64,000 nt of DNA, from NCBI GenBank assembly GCA_020846935.1, contig JADLCY010000005.1, positions 1-64,000 on the forward strand, in the 5' to 3' direction. Below are positions 34,968 to 44,017 of the stretch, piece by piece. The position numbers and the translations under genes are program-made. Under the pieces are notes generated by a model. That model saw nothing but the letters and a program-made list of their open reading frames with translations, had not been told where the DNA came from and did no database searches. The DNA comes from Gemmatimonadaceae bacterium. Its GTDB lineage: Bacteria; Gemmatimonadota; Gemmatimonadetes; Gemmatimonadales; Gemmatimonadaceae. Within the stretch, counting starts at the first letter, position 1. The number at the start of each line of letters is the position of its first letter.

Positions 34968-37900
34968 ATGTACGCAATGCCGCGACGGTGGGCGAGCGCG
35001 TGGCTCGCGATTACGACTCTGTTCGTGCTCTTCACCTCGGCGGGTGCGCGTCATGCCGGCGCCCAGGGCGGAACGGTCACTGGCACCGTCACTGATGCGG
35101 CGAGCAAGCAGCCGCTTGCCGCGGTGCAGGTCTTCGTGACCGGGACGACGCTTGGTGCAACCAGCCGCGCGGACGGCAAGTACTCCATCAGTGGTGTGCA
35201 GCCGGGGGAAGTTGCGCTGACGGTTCGGCGCATCGGCTATGCGTCCATGTCGCGACAGGTACAGGTGACCGCCGGCCAGACGATCACCGTCGACTTCGAG
35301 CTGACGAGCGCGGCGGTGTCGTTGAGTGAGGTGGTCGTCACGGCCACCGGAGAGCAGCGGAAGCGTGAGATCGGCAACGCGGTCAGCACGATCGACGTCG
35401 TCCGGCAGGCGGAACTCAAGGCGCCGACCAACGTGGCGACGCTCATCCAGGGGAACGCGACCGGCGTGGACATCACCACGGCGAGCGGCTCGGTGGGCAA
35501 CGCAGTGAACATCAGGATCCGCGGGAACACCAGCATCAACCTGAGCAACACGCCCATCGTGTACGTGGACGGGGCACGCATCAACACCGACGCGCGCGGC
35601 CGCGGCGTTGGCGGGGCCATGTCGGACCGGATGCTGGATATCGACCCCAACAACATCGCGTCGATCGAGATCGTGAAGGGACCCGCCGCGGCAACGCTCT
35701 ACGGCACAGAGGCGGCCGCCGGGGTCATTCGCATCACCACGAAGACCGGTGGCAGCAGCACGAGCGCGCAGTTCTCCGCGCACGCGGAGTACGGCACCAT
35801 GTGGGATCCGAATGAGTATCCGGTGCGGGCCTGGAACCCATCGATGGATCTGGGGCCCGGCTACAAGGACACCACGTACTACATCAACACGCTCAAGGGC
35901 TCGGTCGACATGCCCAACGCGCGTGCCTACTACAATCCCTTCCGCCAGGGTCCCACGTCCAAGGCCGGAGTGTCGCTGCAGGGGGGAAATGCGGGGCTCA
36001 AGTACTACACGTCGCTGGAGTACAAGGATCAGGATGGCGTGTTCCGGACCAATGGACAGCGCGCCTACAACGTCCGCGGCAACTTCACGCTCATGCCCCG
36101 CGACAACGTGAGCGTGATCATCTCCAACGGGTATACGACCAGTTCCACGGCCTACAACTACAATGACGGCGAGAGCTGGGGCTACATCGGAGCGGTGATG
36201 CTCGGACAGCCGATGTGGGCGCCGATCCGCGCCACGGATCCGAACGGCGCAGGCGCGTCGATGCTCACCTGCCCGCGCGCGCTCGAAGAGGCGCGCAAGT
36301 CGGGCGGCGCCCTCGCCACCGTGACTGCCTCCACGTGCGACTACGATCGGACCTTCGTCGGAAACAACAACTTCGCACGGCTGGAAACGATGGACAATCA
36401 GGTCAAGCTGGAGCGCTACACCGGTTCAGCGACCCTGACGCACACCCAGAGCGATCGCTGGACGAATCGCTTTACCCTCGGGTACGACGCCTACTCGGAG
36501 TATGGGTGGAACATGATCCCCAACGTCCCGCTCAAGATCCTCGACAACGATCCGCAGCGTACGGTGAACGATGTGCAGAACCGCGCGGTGACCATGGAAG
36601 GGACGAGTGCACTGACACTCCCGCTGCCTGGCGGTTGGACATCACAGACCACGATCGGAGGTCAGTACCACACGACGCTGCTGCGCGCGGCCGAGGCCAC
36701 CGGCTTCGGATTTCCGCCGGGAGCGGGTACGGTGGGCAACGGCGCGGCCACCGAGGCCGGCGAAGCATTCAACGAAGTCCGCACGGTCGGCTTCTTCGTC
36801 CAGCAGCAACTGAGCTACGCCGATCGCGTCTTCGTCACGCCGGCGGTGAGGTTCGACCGCAACAGCGCCTTTGGCAGCAACCTCGGTTCGGTGGCCTATC
36901 CCAAGATCGCCGCCTCGTGGGTCATCAGCGATGCGCCGTGGTTCCCCGGGCTTCCGGTGGACGAACTGCGGCTGCGCGCCGCGTGGGGAACGTCGGGCAA
37001 GCAGCCCGGCACGTTCGACGCCAGCACGCTGCTCCAGGTGACGAGCGTGACGATGCCGAACGGTTCGGCAGCGTCGGGGTTCAGCACGCTGCGTCAGGGC
37101 AATCCTCAGCTCAAGCCTGAACGCGGACAGGAGCTCGAGATCGGCTTCGATGGTTCGTTCTTCTCGCACCGGATCGGGCTGGAACTCACCTACTACGACA
37201 AGCTCACCAAGGACGCGCTGGTCCTGCGGCCCCTCCCGCCGTCCAACGGCTTTCCCCAGGGGATCTGGAGCAACGTGGGCGGCGTCAAGAACACCGGTTT
37301 CGAGGCCGCCCTCGACGCCACGCTCATGAGCCGCGAGTCGGTGCGCTGGATGTCACGCCTGGCGGTCTCCCACGTGAACAGCGAAATCACCCGGCTCACC
37401 GCACCGATCCCCGTGGGCGGTCGTGGGCTGCAGCAGCATCGCGAAGGCTATGCCTACGGTGCGTATTTCATGCGACCCGTGAGCCTCGATGCCTCCGGCA
37501 AGGTGGTCATCGGCCCGGAGGCCCTCTACCTGGGTCAGCCAACGCCCACGTACACCGGGAGCCTCTCGTCCACGCTCACGCTCCTCAAGGACCGGCTTAC
37601 GCTCCACGGGCAGCTCGCGGCGTCGGGCGGAAACAAGCAGGTGAACTACACGGAGGTCTATCAGTGTCGGCAGGCGTTCGGCACATGTGCGGCGAAGTAT
37701 GAACGCGGCCCCGATGGGAAGCCCACGAAGACGGCGATCCTCAAGGCCAACCCGGCCGCCAACTTCCAGCCGTACATGTTCCTCTACGACGGCGGGTTCG
37801 TGAAGCTCCGCACACTGTCAGCAAACTACCGACTGCCTGCCTCGTGGGTGCGCGGGATCGGCGCCTCCGGCGCGACGGTGAGTCTCACGGGAACCAATCT

Positions 37901-38033
37901 CGGCACGTGGACCGACTACCCCGGCACCGACCCGGAGATCAACAGCCAGGGCCGCCAGAACGCCTCGCAGCGCGACTTCTTCAGCGCGGGGCAGACGCGT
38001 GCCATCGTCGTTGGCCTCTCCCTCAACTACTGA
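34968..38033 (+). CDS. SusC/RagA-family TonB-dependent outer-membrane receptor
   Basis: This 1021-residue receptor has a signal peptide (RHAGA-QGG site), then a carboxypeptidase-regulatory-like domain (about 32-115: GTVTGTVTDAASKQPL). The plug domain carries the SusC signatures TGVDITTASGSVG, NIRIRGNTSIN and PIVYVDGARIN. A barrel of about 750 residues completes it. SusC proteins import oligosaccharides or peptides with SusD as lid, powered by TonB. I chose ATG 34968, which is six bases from a perfect AGGAGG; GTG 34965 is only three bases from it. The susD gene follows after seven bases. The substrate cannot be inferred. Confidence 0.94.
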   Translation: MYAMPRRWASAWLAITTLFVLFTSAGARHAGAQGGTVTGTVTDAASKQPLAAVQVFVTGTTLGATSRADGKYSISGVQPGEVALTVRRIGYASMSRQVQVTAGQTITVDFELTSAAVSLSEVVVTATGEQRKREIGNAVSTIDVVRQAELKAPTNVATLIQGNATGVDITTASGSVGNAVNIRIRGNTSINLSNTPIVYVDGARINTDARGRGVGGAMSDRMLDIDPNNIASIEIVKGPAAATLYGTEAAAGVIRITTKTGGSSTSAQFSAHAEYGTMWDPNEYPVRAWNPSMDLGPGYKDTTYYINTLKGSVDMPNARAYYNPFRQGPTSKAGVSLQGGNAGLKYYTSLEYKDQDGVFRTNGQRAYNVRGNFTLMPRDNVSVIISNGYTTSSTAYNYNDGESWGYIGAVMLGQPMWAPIRATDPNGAGASMLTCPRALEEARKSGGALATVTASTCDYDRTFVGNNNFARLETMDNQVKLERYTGSATLTHTQSDRWTNRFTLGYDAYSEYGWNMIPNVPLKILDNDPQRTVNDVQNRAVTMEGTSALTLPLPGGWTSQTTIGGQYHTTLLRAAEATGFGFPPGAGTVGNGAATEAGEAFNEVRTVGFFVQQQLSYADRVFVTPAVRFDRNSAFGSNLGSVAYPKIAASWVISDAPWFPGLPVDELRLRAAWGTSGKQPGTFDASTLLQVTSVTMPNGSAASGFSTLRQGNPQLKPERGQELEIGFDGSFFSHRIGLELTYYDKLTKDALVLRPLPPSNGFPQGIWSNVGGVKNTGFEAALDATLMSRESVRWMSRLAVSHVNSEITRLTAPIPVGGRGLQQHREGYAYGAYFMRPVSLDASGKVVIGPEALYLGQPTPTYTGSLSSTLTLLKDRLTLHGQLAASGGNKQVNYTEVYQCRQAFGTCAAKYERGPDGKPTKTAILKANPAANFQPYMFLYDGGFVKLRTLSANYRLPASWVRGIGASGATVSLTGTNLGTWTDYPGTDPEINSQGRQNASQRDFFSAGQTRAIVVGLSLNY

Positions 38034-38040
38034 GCCCGCG

Positions 38041-39372
38041 ATGACCATGACCACACATTCGGGGAAATCCTCGCCGCGCACTGGTCAGTCGCCCGCGGCG
38101 GCACGCCCGCTGCGTGCCTGGCGCCGCCTCGGTCGCACGCTCCTCATGACCGGCGTGCTCCTCGCCGGCGTGTCCTGTACCGACTTCCTCCAGGTCGAGG
38201 ATCCGGTCAACCTCACACCGGATGATCTCAAGGCCGGTTCCATCGCGCTGACCGTGAATGGCGTCCGGGGCTCGTTCCAGTCGATGTTCGACTACTACGT
38301 GCTGCATACGGCGCTCCTCACCGACGAGATGGTGCTTGCCGGTACGTTCCCGTATCGCGCCGAGATCGATGCCCGCACCATCGATGCCGCCAACGAAGGG
38401 ATGCTCGGCGACTTCTACACGCCACTCTCGACGGCACGCTTCATGGCGGATACGGCCGTTGCGATCCTGCAGGCGGCAAAAGGCCAGGCCGCCGTCGCCG
38501 AAGCCGAGCGCCTGAGCGGGATCGCGCTGTCGTCGTACTATGGCGCGTACACCCGCATGCTTCTCGCGGAGTCGTTCTGCAAGAGCGCGATCAACGGAGG
38601 GAAGGGACTCACGTCCGACGAGCGAATGGCTGACGCCCTCGCGTCCTTCGCGAGCGCGCGAGCCGCTGCCCAGGCCGCCGGAATGGCGGAGCTGGTCAAC
38701 GCATCCAGGCTCGGTGAGGCTCGGGCACAGCTGTGGCTCGGCAAGTATTCCGAAGCATCGCAGGCAGCTGGCGCCGTGCCGAACGACCTGCGCGTGCTGT
38801 CGTACTACTCCACCGCCAGCGTTGCACAGAAGAACAAGGCGGTCCGTCTCACCTACGCCATCGACGAGGCTCGTCGATTCACCATCGGCGATGGGACGCT
38901 GGCCTCCACGGGGAACGAGGTCTGGCCGTACCTCGCGGAGTGGGAGGCGCTCGGACTCCTCGAGAAGCGTCCGGATCTCATTTCCTTCAACCCGGTCGTG
39001 CCGGTCGTGCTCCAACTGAAATACCCCACGGCGGGTGCTCCGATCGTGATTGCTTCGGGGAGCGAAGCACGCCTCATCGTGGCCGAAGCCAGGCTTCGTA
39101 CGGGTGATCGAACGGGCGCGGCCGCCATCGTCGACAGTCTACGCAGCAAGAACTGGGGCCTGCCGGCCATCGCGTTCAGCGGCAGCCTGACGAGTGATCT
39201 GCGGACGATGGCGCGCGAGCGCGCGCGAGAACTCTGGCTCACGGGCGAGCGCCTGCCCACGTTGCGCCGATATCTGAAGGACGGCGTAGACCTCTTCCCG
39301 GGCGGCAAGCAGGGAACGAACACCTGCTTCCCCGTGCCGCAGCGAGAGCTGGACACGAATCGGGGATTCTGA
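38041..39372 (+). CDS. SusD/RagB-family outer-membrane lipoprotein
   Basis: This 443-residue lipoprotein has a long basic N-terminus (RPLRAWRRLGRTLLM) and lipobox AGVSC followed by TDFLQVEDPVNLTPDDL, a classic SusD opening. The helical TPR-like body and the late motif ARERARELWLTGERLPTLRRY are typical of the family. It would sit at the cell surface and close over the SusC barrel to deliver ligand. ATG 38041 lies seven bases behind susC, so they are one operon. It is shorter than many SusD proteins (500-600), as seen in members with fewer inserted loops. Confidence 0.92.
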   Translation: MTMTTHSGKSSPRTGQSPAAARPLRAWRRLGRTLLMTGVLLAGVSCTDFLQVEDPVNLTPDDLKAGSIALTVNGVRGSFQSMFDYYVLHTALLTDEMVLAGTFPYRAEIDARTIDAANEGMLGDFYTPLSTARFMADTAVAILQAAKGQAAVAEAERLSGIALSSYYGAYTRMLLAESFCKSAINGGKGLTSDERMADALASFASARAAAQAAGMAELVNASRLGEARAQLWLGKYSEASQAAGAVPNDLRVLSYYSTASVAQKNKAVRLTYAIDEARRFTIGDGTLASTGNEVWPYLAEWEALGLLEKRPDLISFNPVVPVVLQLKYPTAGAPIVIASGSEARLIVAEARLRTGDRTGAAAIVDSLRSKNWGLPAIAFSGSLTSDLRTMARERARELWLTGERLPTLRRYLKDGVDLFPGGKQGTNTCFPVPQRELDTNRGF

Positions 39373-39747
39373 GGCGTTTGCGACGGCGCACGTCCGCCGG
39401 AGCCTCCGTCACCGCCTGAGCGCCACCTGCGCGCGAGGGCGGTTGGTCGGCGCATCACTGCGCGTCGTCGCTGGTGCTGGGCGCCTCGAGACGCGTCCGT
39501 ATCGCATCGTCGCCAATCTGGACATTCCCGCCGCTGAGGTGCGTCGCGGCGGGCGCTCCGATCGTGATGGCTTCCCCGATCCGGGCGTCGCCCGCCTCGT
39601 AAGCCGGCTGTAAGTACCAATCACTACCCTGGTCGAGAAGCGGGCACCGGGACTCCGCGACGACCAGCACAGGCCAGAGGAAGGTCGTCGAGGTCCATCC
39701 CACTCTTCGTGCCCCGTTCGACGGACGGCGCGACCAGGAGGACCTGA
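39373..39747. other. Stretch between susD and the nitrate reductase operon (375 bases)
   Basis: Apart from one doubtful minus-strand small frame (39455-39703) I see no gene. I looked for an FNR/Crp-type site (TTGAT-N4-ATCAA) ahead of the operon and did not find a convincing one. An AGGAGG ribosome site precedes the cytochrome start by six bases. Confidence 0.4.
39455..39703 (-). CDS. Doubtful small hypothetical protein
   Basis: An 82-residue frame with high third-position GC, a GAAGAGTGGG stretch directly before its ATG that could act as ribosome site, and balanced composition (GEAITIGAPAATHLSGGNV). No signal peptide or known domain is seen. It points away from the nitrate reductase operon and toward susD. 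It may be a real small gene or chance; I cannot decide from one sequence. Confidence 0.25.
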   Translation of the reverse strand: MGWTSTTFLWPVLVVAESRCPLLDQGSDWYLQPAYEAGDARIGEAITIGAPAATHLSGGNVQIGDDAIRTRLEAPSTSDDAQ

Positions 39748-40254
39748 ATGACGCGACGAGCGTGGCGAGCGTTGTACCGGATGACCGGCCGAGCGGTATT
39801 CACGGCCGTGGGGGCGGCAACGATCCAGTCGGCAGTGTCGACGGTGGCGCGAGGGCAGGATGCTACCGAAGGAAAGCGTGTCTTCGAAACACTCTGCCTC
39901 GCCTGTCACACCGTTGGCGGCGGCGTCAAGATCGGCCCGGACCTGCAGGGCGTCACGGAACGACGCGATGCCGCCTGGCTCAGGAAGCAGATCACGGACC
40001 CTGCCGGGCTCAAGCGGTCAGGCGATTCCGTGGCGCTTGCCAACCAGGCGAAATACGGCGTCCCGATGCCTCCTCTCGGTCTCAAGGAGGCGCAGGTCGA
40101 TGCAGTGCTGGCGCACCTCGGCGTCGCCGAGTCGGCGCCCGCGTCCCGGCCGGCCCTGTTCGTGCCCTCGCTGGCGCTCGCCGCCATTCTGGCGACAGGC
40201 ATCACCATCCTCGCCCTGGGCGTGGCCACCAGGAACTCGGAGATCCGCGCATGA
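39748..40254 (+). CDS. Membrane-anchored monohaem cytochrome c of the nar operon
   Basis: This 168-residue protein has an N-terminal signal sequence, one haem-binding CLACH motif (about 50-54), a likely Met axial ligand in YGVPMPPLG, and a C-terminal transmembrane helix (LFVPSLALAAILATGITILALGV). It would face the periplasm and carry electrons to or from the nitrate reductase membrane part. Its stop overlaps the narG start (ATGA), so the cytochrome is part of the complex's stoichiometry. In Thermus a cytochrome gene (narC) also leads the nar operon; that one is dihaem, this one monohaem. A strong AGGAGG precedes the ATG. Confidence 0.88.
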   Translation: MTRRAWRALYRMTGRAVFTAVGAATIQSAVSTVARGQDATEGKRVFETLCLACHTVGGGVKIGPDLQGVTERRDAAWLRKQITDPAGLKRSGDSVALANQAKYGVPMPPLGLKEAQVDAVLAHLGVAESAPASRPALFVPSLALAAILATGITILALGVATRNSEIRA

Positions 40255-43200
40255 AGAGCCGATGGTTCCGCATCAGCGATGAGTCCCGGTCGTGGGAAGA
40301 CTTCTACCGCAGCCGCTGGTCGTACGACTACAGCGTGCGCACGGGGCACGGCGTGAACTGCTCCATGGCCTGCAGCTGGGAGGTGTTTGTCAAGGACGGG
40401 ATGATCTGCTGGGAACTGCAGAAGACCGACTATCCGCAGATCGATCCGGACATACCCAACGTGGAACCGCGCGGTTGCCAGCGCGGCACGACGGCCTCGT
40501 GGTATCCGTACAGCCCGCTCCGCCCGAAGTACCCCTACATCCGCAAGGTGCTCTGGGACTTCTACCAGGAGGAGAAGCGCGCGGGCAAGGATGCCGTCGA
40601 GGCCTGGGCCGCCGTGGCCGAGGACGAGGCGCGCAGCAAGGCGTACAAGGTTGCCCGCGGAAAGGCGGGGTGGAAACGCGTGACGTGGGACGAGGCCGCC
40701 GAACTCGTTGCGGCGGCCCAGATCCACACGATTCGGCGCTATGGTCCCGACCACATCGCCAACTTCTCGCCCATCCCGGCGATGAGCCTGGCCAGCTTCA
40801 TCTCCGGAAGCCGATACAACAACCTGCTGGGCGGTATCTACTGCAGCTACTACGAGTGGTACCACGATCTCCCGCACTGCAGCCCGTCCATGTGGGGCGA
40901 CCAAACCGAGAACTGCGAGAGCTCCGACTGGTACCAGGGCACCTACTGGGTCGTTGCCGGCACCAACATCAACATGACGCGGACGGCCGACGCGCACTTT
41001 CTGCCGGAAGCCAAGTACCGGGGCACGAAGATCGTGGTGGTCTCGCCCAACTACTCGGACGTGGCCAAGTACTCCGATCTCTGGGTGCCAGTGGTCCCTG
41101 GCAGCGACGGCGCGTACTTCATGGCCTGCATCCACGTCATTCTCAAGGAGTTCTACGCGGACCGGGAGACGCCGTACTTCACGGACTACGTGAAGCGGTT
41201 CACGAACCTTCCCTTCCTCGTCGCGCTGGACAAGGACGGTGCGAAGTACCAGATGGGCCGATTCGTACGCGCATCGGACATCGCGGAATATGCCGGCGAG
41301 GAGAACGCCGACTGGAAGCTCATCATGCGCGACGCCGCGGGAAGGCTGCACGTTCCGACGGGGTCGATCGGGTTCCGCTGGGAGAAGGAGCCGACCGGCA
41401 ACTGGAACCTGCAGCTGAAGAACGCGGTCACGAAGGAGGACTTCGATCCGCTCCTCACCGTGCTGAGCGCTGGCGGGGAGCGGGCCATGGTGTCGTTCAG
41501 CGACTTCACGGACACGTTCAACATCCAGACGGGCAAGACACCGGGAAAGGGCGGCAACGCCAGCGAGATCCTGCGCGAGGTGCCCACGGTCCGCATCCGA
41601 ACGGCGGGTGGAGAGGAGTTGCTGGTGACCACGGCGTTCGACCTGCTGATGGCGCAGGCCGGCGTGTCCCGCGGACTCGGCGGCGACTACCCGGTCGACT
41701 ACGACGATCCGAGGCCGTACACGCCCGCGTGGCAGGAGAAGATGACCGGGGTGAGCCGGAACCTGGCCATCCAGGTGGGGCGCGAGTTCGCGGAGAACGC
41801 CGAGAAGACGAAGGGCAAGTCGCTGGTGATCACCGGGCCCGGCATCCAGCACTTCTACCACGGCGCGTCACTGTACTACCGGAACGAAGCAGTGATGCTG
41901 GCCCTGTGCGGCTGCAACGGCGTCAACGGCGGCAACTTCAACCACTACGTGGGCACGCAGCACACCCGCCTGCACGCCGCGTTTGTCAACCTGAGCGGCG
42001 CCCTCGACTGGCATCGCCCGCCGCGGCTCATGAACTCCACGTCGCTCTGGTACTTCCAGACCGGCCAGTGGCGCTACGATGGAATGCAGCTCGATACGCA
42101 GTGGGCCCCCGGGGCGACGAAACTCAAGCCGTTCAACCACGCGGCCGACGTGAATGCCCTGGCCGTGCGGCTGGGATGGCTGCCGTTCTTCCCGCAGATG
42201 GACAAGAAGAACCCCATTCGGCTGTACGAAGAGGCGGTGGCCGCGGGCTGCACGACGGACGACGAGGTGAAGGCCTGGGTGCTGCGCCAGTTCAGGGAGG
42301 GAAAACTCGACTTCGCGGTGCGCGATGTGGATGCGCCGGAGAACCGCCTGAAGGTGCTGACGGTGTACCGCGGCAACCTGATCGGTACGAGCATGCGTGG
42401 CCACGAGCTGGCGTTGAAGCACTTCCTCGGCACGCATGACAACTCACTGTGGGAGAAGGAGCCGGCCAAGGGGCTGGTGAATGAGGTGGAGTGGCGGGAG
42501 CCGTCGCCGATCGGCAAGCTCGACCTCCTGGTGAACCTCAACTTCCGCATGGACTCGACGGCCAACTACTCGGACGTCGTGCTCCCCGCAGCGTTCTGGT
42601 ACGAAAAGCATGACGTGACCTTTGGCGACATGCACACCTTTGTGCATCCGCTCACGCCGGCCACCGATCCGCCCTGGGAGGCGAAGCACGACTGGATCGC
42701 CTTCCAGTTGATCGCGAAGAAGTTCTCGGAACTTGCCGGGAAGTACTTCCCGAAGCCGGTCAGGGAAGTCGTCCTCAAGGCGCTCTGGATGGACAGCCCC
42801 GAGATGCTGGCCCAGCCGAACGGCGAGGTGAAGGACTGGCGCGCGGGGGACGTGGAGCCCATTCCGGGCAAGACGTTCCCCAGCATCGAGATCGTGGAGC
42901 GCGACTACACGCAGACCTTCGACAAGCTGGTCTCGCTCGGTCCGTTGGTGAGCAGGCCCAAGGGGTATGGGTCGAAGGGGCAGTACACGGACCTGACGCC
43001 GATCGTCGAGGAGCACCTCAAGCAGAACGAGGCGCTCTCGGTTCGGGATGGCCGCGTCAGGTTCGAGAGGCCCGAGCAGCTCTGTGAGCTCATCTGTCAG
43101 ATCTCGCCGGAGCTGAATGGGCGGCTGGCGCACATGTTCTTCAGGGAGATGGAGAAGAAGGTCGGGCTGCCGCTGGCGGATCTGGTGGACGCCGTCCGCG

Positions 43201-44006
43201 AGCGCCGAGTGTCGTTCAGGGACCTCGTGGCCCAGCCGCGACGCATCCACACGACGCCGCAGTGGAGTTGTATCCTGTCCGACCCCGACACGGGGAAGCA
43301 ACGCACGTTCGCGCCGTTCACGATGAACGTGGAGCGACTCAAGCCGTGGCACACGCTGTCGGGCCGGCAGGAGATCTACTACGACCACCAGGGGATTCGT
43401 GAGCTGGGCGAGGGACTGCCGACGAACAAGCCACCGCTGGACATGGTGGCGATCGGCGATGTGCGGCTGGACACGGCCGAAACGAAGTCGAAGGTCTTCC
43501 GTTTCATCACGCCGCACGGGAAGTGGCAGATCCACAGTTCGTTCCGCGACCACTGGCCCATGATGCAGCTCTCCCGCGGCGGCCCGACGGTCTGGATTCA
43601 TCCGGACGACGCCGCCGAGATCGAGGTGCAGGACAACGACTGGGTGGAGATGTACTGCGAGAACGGCATCGAGGTGGTGCGTGCCGTCGTCAGCCACCAG
43701 GTGCCGCGCAACATGGCCATCACCTACCACCAGGTGGAGCGGCACGTGAACGTCCCGTTCTCGCCGCTGGCGAAGAAGCGTCGCCGTGCGGACCTGCGCG
43801 GCGGCAACAACAACGCGACCACGCGCATTCTGATGAATCCGGCGACCATGATCGGCGGGTACGCCCAGTTCAGCTACTACATCAATTACTGGGGGCCAAG
43901 CCCGTCGGAGCGTGACCACGCCGTGCTCATCCGGAAGATGCCGTTGGGCGCGCGCGGCCGTCCGGTCTACGGGGAAGAGCAGCTCGCCATCCTGCCATCC
44001 GTCTAG
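40251..44006 (+). CDS. narG: Respiratory nitrate reductase alpha subunit (molybdopterin)
   Basis: This 1251-residue subunit (E. coli NarG 1247) binds bis-MGD molybdenum and the FS0 [4Fe-4S] cluster and reduces nitrate to nitrite. FS0 ligands are His33, Cys37, Cys41 and Cys76 (HGVNC, SMAC, RGCQRG). The SPIPAMS, TRTxDAHF, SIGFRW, ATMIGGYAQ and MNSTS segments of NarG are present throughout. No twin-arginine export signal is visible at the N-terminus (MKSRWFRISDESRSWEDF), which suggests a cytoplasm-facing enzyme. The residue matching the E. coli molybdenum ligand Asp222 (FYDWYCDLP) is Glu202 here (YYEWYHDLP). A nitrite oxidoreductase role is possible in principle, but the narGHJI order fits a nitrate reductase. 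Confidence 0.93.
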   Translation: MKSRWFRISDESRSWEDFYRSRWSYDYSVRTGHGVNCSMACSWEVFVKDGMICWELQKTDYPQIDPDIPNVEPRGCQRGTTASWYPYSPLRPKYPYIRKVLWDFYQEEKRAGKDAVEAWAAVAEDEARSKAYKVARGKAGWKRVTWDEAAELVAAAQIHTIRRYGPDHIANFSPIPAMSLASFISGSRYNNLLGGIYCSYYEWYHDLPHCSPSMWGDQTENCESSDWYQGTYWVVAGTNINMTRTADAHFLPEAKYRGTKIVVVSPNYSDVAKYSDLWVPVVPGSDGAYFMACIHVILKEFYADRETPYFTDYVKRFTNLPFLVALDKDGAKYQMGRFVRASDIAEYAGEENADWKLIMRDAAGRLHVPTGSIGFRWEKEPTGNWNLQLKNAVTKEDFDPLLTVLSAGGERAMVSFSDFTDTFNIQTGKTPGKGGNASEILREVPTVRIRTAGGEELLVTTAFDLLMAQAGVSRGLGGDYPVDYDDPRPYTPAWQEKMTGVSRNLAIQVGREFAENAEKTKGKSLVITGPGIQHFYHGASLYYRNEAVMLALCGCNGVNGGNFNHYVGTQHTRLHAAFVNLSGALDWHRPPRLMNSTSLWYFQTGQWRYDGMQLDTQWAPGATKLKPFNHAADVNALAVRLGWLPFFPQMDKKNPIRLYEEAVAAGCTTDDEVKAWVLRQFREGKLDFAVRDVDAPENRLKVLTVYRGNLIGTSMRGHELALKHFLGTHDNSLWEKEPAKGLVNEVEWREPSPIGKLDLLVNLNFRMDSTANYSDVVLPAAFWYEKHDVTFGDMHTFVHPLTPATDPPWEAKHDWIAFQLIAKKFSELAGKYFPKPVREVVLKALWMDSPEMLAQPNGEVKDWRAGDVEPIPGKTFPSIEIVERDYTQTFDKLVSLGPLVSRPKGYGSKGQYTDLTPIVEEHLKQNEALSVRDGRVRFERPEQLCELICQISPELNGRLAHMFFREMEKKVGLPLADLVDAVRERRVSFRDLVAQPRRIHTTPQWSCILSDPDTGKQRTFAPFTMNVERLKPWHTLSGRQEIYYDHQGIRELGEGLPTNKPPLDMVAIGDVRLDTAETKSKVFRFITPHGKWQIHSSFRDHWPMMQLSRGGPTVWIHPDDAAEIEVQDNDWVEMYCENGIEVVRAVVSHQVPRNMAITYHQVERHVNVPFSPLAKKRRRADLRGGNNNATTRILMNPATMIGGYAQFSYYINYWGPSPSERDHAVLIRKMPLGARGRPVYGEEQLAILPSV

Positions 44007-44017
44007 GAGGAGCGATC

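Noticed and set aside
39600-39747. FNR/Crp-type operator before the nar operon
   Set aside because: No TTGAT-N4-ATCAA-like site was found; regulation cannot be stated.
42444-43919. Minus-strand open frame opposite narG (491 codons)
   Set aside because: Shadow of narG; composition is His/Arg/Leu-rich without domains.
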